This document shows, piece after piece, positions 10,892 through 19,509 of a stretch of DNA of 64,000 bases. The translations under genes and the position numbers were made by a program. This DNA comes from Tetradesmus obliquus. Its lineage: Eukaryota > Chlorophyta > Chlorophyceae > Sphaeropleales > Scenedesmaceae. The stretch is taken from NCBI GenBank assembly GCA_030272155.1, contig CP126206.1, forward strand, positions 62,001 through 126,000, written 5' to 3'. Under the pieces are notes generated by a model that searched no databases, was not told where the DNA came from, and saw nothing but the letters and a program-made list of their open reading frames with translations. Positions within the stretch are counted from its first letter, which is position 1, and the number at the start of each line of letters is the position of its first letter.

Positions 10892-12017
10892 TGCAGGTGA
10901 CGAGAACTACGGCGAGGGCAGCAGCCGCGAGCACGCCGCGCTGGAGCCGCGCCACCTGGGCGGCGCCGCCATCATCGTCAAGAGCTTCGCGCGCATCCAC
11001 GAGACCAACCTGAAGAAGCAGGGCATGCTGCCGCTGACCTTCGCTGATCCGGCTGATTACGACAAGATCGACTCCACTGACAGGCTGTCCATCCTGGGCC
11101 TGGCTGGCCTGGCGCCCGGCAAGCAGCTGACCATCCAGGTGGGCATGTTGAATTTGCTTCGGTTGGGAGTGCCAGGCCCGGGGGGGAAGGGGGGTGAGCG
11201 TGGTGTGCTGCATGAGAGGGGTGCTGGAGGCGTGTTGCATGCCAGCAGCGCTGTGTGGCAGCTGCCCATTTAGTCGGATTGGGGAGGGGGGGGGGGGTGC
11301 AGGGCTGGTGTGTTGCAGTGCTGCCGCGCTGCATATGTGGAGGTGGGTGCAGGGGGTGTGCAGCTGCCTATGGCTGCATCTGAGCCTGGCGTGGGCTTGT
11401 CTGTGCAGTATGTGTGTGTGGAGGGGTGGCAGGCGGCACCCTGCAGCTGGGAGTGTTGCTTGGTTGCATTGGCTTCTCCCTGTGGCTTGGAGGCTTGGAC
11501 GCTGTCTCCCTTGTGCGTGCTGCTATCTGCTATCTCTTGCTGTTTTCGCTGCTGGGCACGCGCAAACGCTCCACGCATGATATATCGCTGGCGATCCACA
11601 CTATGCAATGAGTGCACCCTTTCACCTGCGTGTGCTGCCCGATGTGTTCGTTGTTTGCGGCAGGGCAAGCGCAAGCGCAAGGACGCTTTACCTCTGAGTG
11701 TAATGTGAAACCAGACGTCGCGGCAAGTGCACTTCTCACCTGTCTTTTTGCTCTGTCATCTATGTTGTGCTGCAGGGCAAGCGCAAGGACGGCTCTACGT
11801 ACGAGTTCATGGTGAACCAGACCTCTAACAAGCACACCAGCTCACTTGTTTGTGCTGCCTGCTGCCTGTTTGTTTTCTGTACCTGCAGGGCAAGCGCAAG
11901 GACGGCTCTACGTATGAGTTCAAGGTGAACCAGACCTTCAACGAGAACCAGATCTCATGGTTCAAGGCCGGCAGCGCACTCAACGCCATGGCAGCAGCAT
12001 TCGCAGCCAAGAAGTGA
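930..12017 (+). CDS. ACH1: Aconitate hydratase, mitochondrial type (5' partial, 12 exons in window)
   Basis: Aconitase interconverts citrate and isocitrate in the TCA cycle, using a [4Fe-4S] cluster. Exons with continuous phase: 930-1065, 2200-2424, 4212-4363, 5303-5368, 5884-6049, 7007-7186, 7545-7737, 8131-8294, 9290-9482, 9949-10071, 10897-11138, 11889-12017 (TGA 12015-12017), giving about 655 residues. Family landmarks in order: [50 protein letters not shown] (cluster Cys), [10 protein letters not shown] (two cluster Cys), [31 protein letters not shown], and [10 protein letters not shown] near the end. The order and the swivel domain match the mitochondrial (yeast Aco1) subfamily rather than the cytosolic/IRP type. 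The N-terminal third and transit peptide are outside the window. Nearly every exon is flanked by truncated duplicate copies (listed separately). Product certain; symbol follows the Chlamydomonas name. Confidence 0.96.
1013..1819 (+). repeat. Eight-copy 108-bp donor array (exon 3' end + intron start)
   Basis: The exon 3' end encoding [19 protein letters not shown] and the next ~55 bp of intron are repeated eight times. The spacing is 108 bp throughout apart from a 2-bp deletion in the sixth copy. Equivalent GTGATT/GTGAAT donors sit at 1066, 1174, 1282, 1390, 1498, 1604, 1712 and 1820. The copies lack an upstream acceptor. An in-frame TGA at about 1330 stops read-through. The true next exon begins at 2200. 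Confidence 0.95.
2559..3036 (+). repeat. Three donor-side copies of the second aconitase exon
   Basis: Copies of the exon 3' end ([24 protein letters not shown]) lie at 2559-2667, 2790-2903 and, much shortened, 2994-3036, downstream of the intact exon 2200-2424. The first carries a one-base insertion (frameshift) and the last an in-frame TAG. The first two keep a GTGGGG donor. Confidence 0.88.
3257..3900 (+). repeat. Diverged tandem duplication inside an aconitase intron
   Basis: Three ordered blocks of the stretch 3257-3640 recur at 3676-3865: a GCACAGCGTGGCA block, a GCAGTGCCGCAGCA..GGCTGTGGC block ending at AACAAAGTTT, and a CCACGGCTATGCAGCGCC block. This is non-coding intron between the second and third aconitase exons. 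Duplication is therefore not confined to exon boundaries, although boundary copies are better preserved. Confidence 0.7.
3958..4141 (+). repeat. Two acceptor-side copies of the third aconitase exon
   Basis: Truncated copies of the exon 5' part ([16 protein letters not shown]) occur at 3958-4013 and 4091-4141, before the intact exon 4212-4363. Both break into a TTGGC(C/T)CATCAAGCC tail followed by CTG repeats. The second has a normal TTTCAG acceptor; the first has lost it. Confidence 0.85.
4421..4955 (+). repeat. Four donor-side copies of the third aconitase exon
   Basis: Copies of the exon 3' end ([20 protein letters not shown]) lie at about 4421-4495, 4560-4624, 4715-4782 and 4880-4955, each followed by a GTGAGT or GTGAGC donor. 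Coding content decays with distance; the last copy reads [12 protein letters not shown]. The intact exon ends at 4363. Confidence 0.88.
5170..5215 (+). repeat. Decayed acceptor-side copy of the fourth aconitase exon
   Basis: The sequence after the GTGCAG acceptor here matches the start of the 5303-5368 exon ([13 protein letters not shown]) with several substitutions, including an in-frame TAG. It is followed by the (CTG)n tract that forms the 3' end of the intron before the intact exon. Confidence 0.7.
5679..5815 (+). repeat. Two acceptor-side copies of the fifth aconitase exon
   Basis: Copies of the exon start ([18 protein letters not shown]) sit at 5679-5735 (with an in-frame TAG) and 5760-5815, before the intact exon 5884-6049. 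Each keeps the TGCAG acceptor. Confidence 0.88.
6149..6705 (+). repeat. Four donor-side copies of the fifth aconitase exon
   Basis: Copies of the exon 3' end ([28 protein letters not shown], here given only as landmark) occur at 6149-6238, 6326-6411, 6488-6542 and 6616-6705. Three of the four retain a GTGCG/GTGTG donor and one has AT in place of GT (position 6412). The first and last copies contain frame-breaking changes within the LSQ/FAD stretch. Confidence 0.88.
6881..7371 (+). repeat. Acceptor-side and donor-side copies around the SCTNSS exon
   Basis: The exon carrying the first cluster cysteine (7007-7186) is preceded by a truncated acceptor-side copy (6881-6935, through MQRAA). It is followed by a donor-side copy (7285-7371, [25 protein letters not shown] with a GTATGC donor). 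Only the central copy is complete. Confidence 0.88.
7791..8050 (+). repeat. Donor-side copy of the seventh and acceptor-side copy of the eighth aconitase exon
   Basis: 7791-7869 is a decayed copy of the 3' end of exon 7545-7737 ([16 protein letters not shown]). 7984-8050 is an acceptor-side copy of exon 8131-8294 ([19 protein letters not shown]) with an intact CTGCAG acceptor. Both lie in the same intron. Confidence 0.82.
8389..8706 (+). repeat. Two donor-side copies of the eighth aconitase exon
   Basis: Copies of [25 protein letters not shown] (landmark [11 protein letters not shown]) at 8389-8471, with an in-frame TAG in place of GAG, and at 8625-8706. The intact exon ends at 8294. Confidence 0.86.
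8848..9235 (+). repeat. Three acceptor-side copies of the ninth aconitase exon
   Basis: Copies of [23 protein letters not shown] begin at 8848, 9004 and 9155, before the intact exon at 9290-9482. Two break into a GCCCCCAACCCTTCAAACTCAAAAC tail, so intron and exon segments were duplicated together. The acceptors are CAG, except the third, where the exon starts TTT instead of GTT. Confidence 0.9.
10489..10800 (+). repeat. Acceptor-side copies of the DENYGEGSS exon plus a 29-bp triplication
   Basis: A rearranged copy at 10489-10553 joins [16 protein letters not shown] directly, lacking the GEGSSREHA segment. It runs into three copies of a 29-bp unit (ATGATGCGCCGTGTCTGTCT...) ending near 10621. 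A second short copy lies at 10766-10800. The intact exon is 10897-11138. Confidence 0.85.
11664..11827 (+). repeat. Two acceptor-side copies of the last aconitase exon
   Basis: Copies of [16 protein letters not shown] occur at 11664-11716 (decayed) and 11776-11827 (nearly intact, FMVNQTSN), before the terminal exon 11889-12017. Each has a GGCAG/TGCAG acceptor. Confidence 0.88.
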
Positions 12018-12335
12018 GCCGGCAGCGGCAGCAGCAAGGAGTGACGCGGCTGCAGCAGCAGCAGCAGCAGTGGGTGGAGGAGGCGCGCGCGGATGGGTTT
12101 GAACGTCTGCTGCAGCAGCAGCAGCAGCCTTACTGCAAGAAGAGAGCCAGCAGCAGCAGCAGCGGATGCAGCGGACGGACAGGCGGCTCTGAGTGCGTGC
12201 CCGCAGCAGCGGCTGCAGCGTGCGTCGGAGTGCCCCAACTTGGTTTGCAGCAGAAGTCGGTGTGCGCCTAATTGCAGATGCATGCTGTGAGGCAGATGCT
12301 GTGCATGGCTGTCATTGAGCAGTTGCCTGCAGTGC

Positions 12336-12340
12336 TGTAA
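12336..12340 (+). terminator. Candidate TGTAA polyadenylation signal of aconitase
   Basis: TGTAA is the usual poly(A) signal of green-algal nuclear genes. This is the first one seen downstream of the aconitase stop, about 320 bases on. Further TGTAA motifs lie at 12885, 13057 and 13071. Confidence 0.45.
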
Positions 12341-13428
12341 GTGTTGCCTGGCGGCGCTTTTGGTTTGCCAATGCGCCTGAGATGCATGTTGTGCGGCTGT
12401 GCATGCAGCTGCTGTGGTGAGTGCTGTGCTGTAGGGATGCAGCGGCACTTTGCCGTGGCTTGTTTATGTGTGGTGCAGGGTGTGTTTGGTGGCGAGTTTG
12501 ATAGTGTTAGTCGCTGTGTGTCGGCAGTATGTGTTGTCTCCTGTGTCTGTCATCGCTATTAGCAGCTGTATGAGTGCTCGGCAGCTGCAGGAGTGACGCA
12601 GGTACTAAATGCTTTTGAAAGCACGCTCTTGGGGCAGGGCTTTTGTATGACAAGATGCCTGAAACAACGTTTCATGCTTGGCCGCGGCTAAGGCATGGCT
12701 GTACAAGTATGTGTGCGCCGGTTGCTGTATTATTTCCTTCAAGCGGCGCTGCAAGTCGCCTGCTTACTTGCTTAAGGAAAAGCTTTTTGCTTGGGGAGGG
12801 GCCAGGCTGGTGTGCTGTTTTGTGCACACTGTTGCAAGCAGGGGTGCAGCGATAATCAACGATTTGGCAGAACATGTGGCCCTTTGTAACGCATCCGTCG
12901 TGTTGGGTGTCTCACCGATCAACAGTGCTTGGCCATTTGTATGCCTGACTGTCAGCAGCCTGTGACCTGGGCTTGACATCCAACTATGTGCCATGCCTTG
13001 AGCAGGTGACTCTAGCCTTGCAGCAAGCCATGTTGCATGATTCAGCAATCGTCATATGTAATCATTACATTGTAATGTCTTCTTCGCAACCGTTAAAGTC
13101 ACAGCAATAACTGTTGTGCTGTGGAAGCAATTGTACAAGGTGCATCACTGCCATTGTGTGGAGCGACAGCCCTTGCACACACAGCATCACACCACGCATA
13201 ACCAAAAACAGAATGTAAAGTGTCTGTCCGTGTACGGTTCGCGTTGGTCGTCACATGGAGTGGCGATAACAAAGGGTGAGCGACGGTTGGGTGATAAGTT
13301 TTACAAAACCTCGCCAGGCACCGCCAGACCATGGAATTATGTCTGAAAGGTGTTTCCTGCTGTTGTATAGTCCAGACGTGTACACTATAGTTTGGCTTGC
13401 TGCCGGAACTGCAGACACCGCAGCAAAG
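12341..13428. other. Intergenic region with no recognisable gene
   Basis: No open frame with coding character or splice-site support was seen. The stretch separates the aconitase 3' end from the start codon of the next gene and presumably contains its promoter. No clear TATA-like element could be assigned. Confidence 0.5.
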
Positions 13429-14947
13429 ATGAAGGCAGTGACAGCAATTCTTGCGATTGGATTACTCTGTGAGTCGCATCAAAGCATCCTTCGCATTCAC
13501 ATCCCCCTATACTTGCCTGTTACTGCCAGCTCTGGCAGTGACGGGCTGGGGCATGCAGTGCACAGTTGGTGCCAGAAATGACGTTCGCTGCATGGATTGC
13601 TCGACAGCGCAGCAAACTAGATCAATCAAGAGCGTATCAGTAATATCAAGAAACGTTCAAGAGTGATCGACGCTGTTGACTGGGTTGTCACTGGAGCTCA
13701 ACGGCCACGCCTGACCAGCCAGCACACAGCGTGCCAAGCGCAGCTGAATGCCACAAATGTCATAGTATCACGTATTTAATCCAACTGCCCCGCTGTTGTG
13801 TCCCTGCAGGCACTGTCACTGAGGCCAGGTTGAGCTGGCAGCATGGCAGTGTGCTGCGCGGCCTGCTGCAGCTGCAGCCCATGACAGCGCCCATGGCAGC
13901 AGCACCAGGCGCAGCCACAGCTCCAACAGCAACTGCCACAGCACCTATGGCTGCTACAGCACCCATGGCAACACAGCCAGCTGTCAGCGAACCTGCAGCG
14001 GTGCAGCCAGCCATGCAGCCAGCAGTGCAGCCAGCAGCAACCACTGCGCCAGCTGCTACAGCAGCAGCGGAGCAGACAGAGCCGCCTGAACCCCGCGAGT
14101 TCAGGCCAGGTGAGGCATTGGCCCTCTGTTGAATACTTCTTGTAAAATCACTTTCAGCTGAACAGCGTGCGTTGCAGTGGGAGTGTCTGGCTGGAGGTAG
14201 GGTGTGGCTGTGTGATGACGCAAGTATGCTGAGCAGCACAGGGTCGAGTTTGCAGCAGGGTGCCTGCCCTCCTGAGAGGCATCAGCGCCACTGGCCCAGT
14301 GTCTTGGTGGGTGGGGTGTGGCTGGGGGTTGGGTGTGGCTGGGGGACGACACAGGTATGCTCACATGTGCTCGGGAGCGTGTGAGCAGCAGGGTGTGCCG
14401 CAGTGCCTGCCCTCCTGCAAAGCTCAGCGCCACTGGGTCAGCATGCTGCAACATAAACCATGATATGCACAACATTCACTGGCCCACACACACACCAGCT
14501 GAGCTATTGCAGCGGCTTCCATCTTTCCAAATGCAGAAGAACCGCACTGCAGTGCGCAACGCTCAGCTGTTTGGTCAACTGTGAGGCACACCACACCGCA
14601 CTGCACTGCAATGCACCAGCAGTGCCTGCATGCAACACATTTTGCTGCAGCTTCTTAAATAGGAAAAAAAGTGCACTGCCAGGACTATCACTCACTGGCC
14701 CAGCAGCACAGCAAGCTGCACATCATACGCAGCGCTGCTGCAGCATCTACAGTGACCTGCAGCGCAGCGCCTGCAGCGCAGCGCCTGCAGCGCAGCGCAC
14801 CGGCACACAAGGCGCACTTTGCGCGCATCCGATCGTGCCACTAGCCCTCCGCTGCTTGCCACAACAGCTGACGTTATGCTGCTGCTGCACCCTGTTCATG
14901 TTGAACGTGCTGCCAGCCTCCTCTGCTGGCCACTACAACTGAACCTG

Positions 14948-14997
<50 letters not shown>

Positions 14998-15925
14998 GCA
15001 GCAGGTACAGCCACAATCAAGCCCTTTGAGGCGTGCTGGGACATCAGCAACACATGCATTCTGATGGCTGCCTGCTGCCGCTGCTGCCTGCAGGGGTGTA
15101 TGTGCTGGACGAGCCACCCCCCAAGCCCTCCCCAGCGCCCGTTGCCCCCACTGCTGCTGCTGCCAACGCCACCGGCCCTGTTGCACCCACACCAGGCAAG
15201 AACCTCATGGTGAGGCGGCGTGCTGTGTTTGCAGGCGAGTGTGTTCCTTCTGTGACTCAGTAGCTGCGGTGTTCCTTGGCACGAACCTCTTGTCACGGCC
15301 GCGTGGTACTTGAAGCGAGTGTGTCGCGTGTGGTGCTGCAAACGTGTGGCTGAGTAGCTGCGGAAGTCATTGGTGAGAACTTCATGGTGAGGCAGCGTGC
15401 TGTGTCTGGTATTGTGGGCGGCAGTGGGTCAGCTGTGGTTTGGCGCTTGAGGGCAACAGAAAGCTGTGCCTGGGTGATGCTGTGTCTGCTGCTTGCTGGG
15501 GGTCAGCCTGGCATCCTCACCCGGCAAAAACCTCATGGTGAGGCTGGTGGGTTGTGCATCGGCTGCTGACAGCAACCTGCTGACAACAGCTGCATCTCTC
15601 AGCAGACTCTGCAGTGTGCCGGCACAACAGCAACAGGTGTGCGGCATACCGGCAGCACTGCTGCAGCACTGTTCGGCCACCACCCAGCCAGCTGAAAAGT
15701 GCTGCGCACCACAATCCTTGGGCAGGGGGTGTGCCTGCAAGCGCTGGCTGGCTGGCAGCCCTGCCCAGGAGATGCACAAACCCAGGGTGCACCTCTGTGA
15801 AAACATCATGCCGCTGTTTCTTCTGCTGCTGCTGCTGCTGCCGCCGCCAGGTGGCAATGACAGTGATGGGCCAGGATACGGGAGAGATCTACAAGCAACA
15901 AGAGGGCGCATACCTTTATGAATTC

Positions 15926-15961
<36 letters not shown>

Positions 15962-16181
15962 GCCGCCAGCTGGCAATGACAGTGATGGGCCAGGATGCGG
16001 GAGAGATCTACAAGCAACAAGGCGCATACCTTTATGAATTCTCTGCTGCTGCTGCGGCTGCTGCTGCTGCTGCGGCTGCTGCTGCTGCTGCTGCTGTTGC
16101 TGCCAGGTGGTGATGACTGTCATGGGCCAAGATGCGGGTGAGATATACAAGAACCAGGGCGCACCTATCTCAAAAACCCTG

Positions 16182-16221
<40 letters not shown>

Positions 16222-19200
16222 ACCAGGTGGTGATGACTGTCATGGGTCAGGATGCGGGCGAGATCTACAAGAACCAGGGCGCCCTTAAGCAGCAGCTGGC
16301 GGCTGCTGCTGGTGTGAGGCCCGGTCAGATCTTCTTTTACAACCAAACCGCAAACAGCGATGCACGCACCGGCGTGACTGCCATGTCGGTGAGCAGCGCA
16401 CGGCTTCAAAGTGGATGCTGTTAATGTTCAGTCGAGCACGGCAGAGCCAGGCAACCTGGCTAGAGCCTGTGATGGTGTCTGCATATCGTGAAACAGGACA
16501 TATGGGTTGTGATGTTACCCTGTGGGAGTGAGGGCTTGGCCAAATGTTCTTATACAACCAGACAGTCGACACCAACGGACACAGAGGCGTGACTGCCATG
16601 TCGGTGAGCGCCGGGCTGTGTTGACCTGCATATATATGAGCCTGTGCGGGTCATGGCTGCAAAGGGCCAGCGCTAGTATGGTGTGAAGCTGCAAAGCGTT
16701 GTGCGTTGCAGCCGCCGCAAACAGCCGGCTACACAGCAGCACAGCCGCGGTCACGGCAGGTTCAGTCATAGACTCGGCAGCTGCGTCTTCTTCTTCAGCC
16801 TTGCTGGGCTGCGCTGCTGCAGTTGAACCTGGACGCCACAGACACTGCCGAAGTTTATATGCAAGATAATACCCACAACAGGTGTTGCCCTGCTCTTCTG
16901 CTATGTGCCATGCAGCTGATCTTCAACGTGGACTGCTGCGACACCGCCGACTGATTTAGGGCAGGATGCCCACAAACAATGTGTGTGCATTGCTGTGCTG
17001 CTGTGTGTGCCATGCAGCTGATCACGAACGTGGACTGCACCGACACTGCAGCGTGTGTGTGCTTGGGTGCCACGCTGGTCAGCACAAAAGACAGTGCAGC
17101 AGATACAAACTCAATTTATAATCACAACCTGCTACATTATGCTGCTTACCGCCCTGCCTGCCCTGCAGCTGATCATGAATGTGGACTGCACCGACACGGC
17201 CGAGTGTGCGCGTGCTGGCGCCACGCTGGTCAACACCACCAGCCAGACACGCCTCACTGACGGCTTAGCAAAGGGCGGAGTCAGCCTGCTGCCTGGCACC
17301 TTCCAGGTAGGCTGCTGTGTTTGGGTTCATCGATAAAGTTGCACATCCAGCTGAGACGCTTGCAGCTTTGTGGCGGGATTAGCCTGCTTTGTTACGGAAT
17401 CCCTTTGTAGCTCGGGCTTTGTATGCTTTGGGGGGGGGGGGGGGGGCGCCACGCTGGTCAGCACTACCAGCCAGACGCGCCTGACTGATGGCCTGGCCAA
17501 GGGGGCAGTGAGCCTGCTGCCTGGCACCTTCCAGGTGGGTAGGGCAATATTGGGGACACAAACACAGCAGCTGTGCTTGCAGCTGTGTGTGTGGTGGTAT
17601 GGGGAGGGGGTGTCTGCTGTCTGTCACCCGACACATTCCAGGCGAGGTGAGGTGTCACAGCAGCTGCCAGGCGCGGTTTGCCATATGGCCTGGCCAAGGG
17701 CGGAGTCAGCCTGCTGCTTGGCACCTTCCAGGTGGGTGAGTCAGGCTGTCATTTGAGTTGCAAGGTAAGGTTGTGAGTAGGGGGCGATTGCTGGTACATA
17801 TGCAGGGGTGCGTGTTTTTGCGACGGGGATTGGCCAAGGGTGGAGTCAGGCGAATGCCAGGTGAGCAACGACTCTCCCAGGGCAGGGACGAGGGGGGTAA
17901 GGGATCTGCCTGTGAGGGATACCGTAGTAACGCTTGGTGATTTGACAGCCCAGAAAATTATTTTAAATTTTTAGATTGGACAGCATTTTTGGACCATATT
18001 TTCACTTTTGACAGGGCTCAAAATACATATAACTTAACATTTGACAGTCCAAAAAACCCTGTTTTGTCCATTTTCAGCTGTCAGACCCTATTTGCCAACT
18101 CTGCACTGCTTGTTTATCACTCAGCAGCTCAGGTAGTTACCAGTGATGCATATGTGGCGTCTAGGCATCAGTGGCCAGGTGTATATACATTCAATGCATT
18201 CAATGATTGAAATGCTTGTGACCGGTTCACATTTCACTACAATGTCCTAGCAGGACAGGCAGAGTCCACTACTGCAACAGAATGAACACCACACTCAGCT
18301 ATGGCTGGAAGCCATGTCACATGGTGCGGCGCAGCAAACCATCCCACCAAAGAAATCAGTTGTGCTGCACATCAGGGCTCCTTCACCCTACTCATCTTCC
18401 TATATTAGCACTTTTACTCAAAAGCAGTCACGTTGAAACGGTGTTATAAGTGCTATGCAGCTCTGATCAATGTTGCCGGCTGGCTGTTTACGGCTGGGTG
18501 TGACATGAACCGGAACGGGCGGCTCACTCGCCCCGCGAGGGAATTTTTTGAGCCTTTTCTCCGCTGTTTGGCAACTTTACATGTAAAGCTCAGTGCAATT
18601 TGACAAGCAAAAAAATTATTTTCTAATAAGATTTGACAACAGCGACCCTAAAAATACAACAATGTTTTGACAGTCTGAACAATAGGTGTTTTGTCAATTC
18701 ATCATGTGTCACTACGGTATGCCTGCACAGCAGCCAGAGGCAGTGCCATGGTTCCTCAGCAGCAACCTTAGATGCACAGGGCTGAGCGCAGCAGCAGCAG
18801 CGTTGCGCACGACCAGGTAACAAAAGACATCAATTACACTGTTTTGGGACATTTTCACTTGCGGACGTGCGTGCAATGCTGGCTGCCTCATGTGCACAGC
18901 ACCGGCTGCTGCGCTGCGTGTTGGCAGGTTTGCGGTCTGTGTTGCGCTTTGCATGAGCTCAGCCGGTGTGCAGACCCGACAGGAGCAGGCCTAACTCACT
19001 CCTCACGCTGCTGCTGCTGCTGCTGCTTCATCACAGGTGTACGGCGTGAACAGTGTGGGCCGCTACAAGGGCAGTTTGTGACTGCTGCTGCCGCTGCCGC
19101 TGCTGCTGCCGCTGCTGCTGCTGCTGCTACTGCTGCTTTTACCACAGGTGTAAGGTGAACAGCGTAGGAGATAGAAGGGAGCCACGCTTAGGCGCTTAGG

Positions 19201-19375
19201 CGTGGCTCCCTTCTATCTGTAGGCCGCTACAAAGGCAAAGAGACGCATGGGCTCAGCTGCATCGCAGACCTGACAGGAGCAGGCCTAACTCATTCATGTT
19301 GCTACCTCTGCTGCTGCCTTCTTACAAGTGTACGGCGTGAACAGTGTCGTCCGCTACAAGGGCACTCTGGTGACC

Positions 19376-19418
<43 letters not shown>

Positions 19419-19476
19419 CATCGCAGGTGTACGGCGTGAACAGCCTGAACCGCTACAAGGGCACTTTGTTGACTGC

Positions 19477-19509
<33 letters not shown>

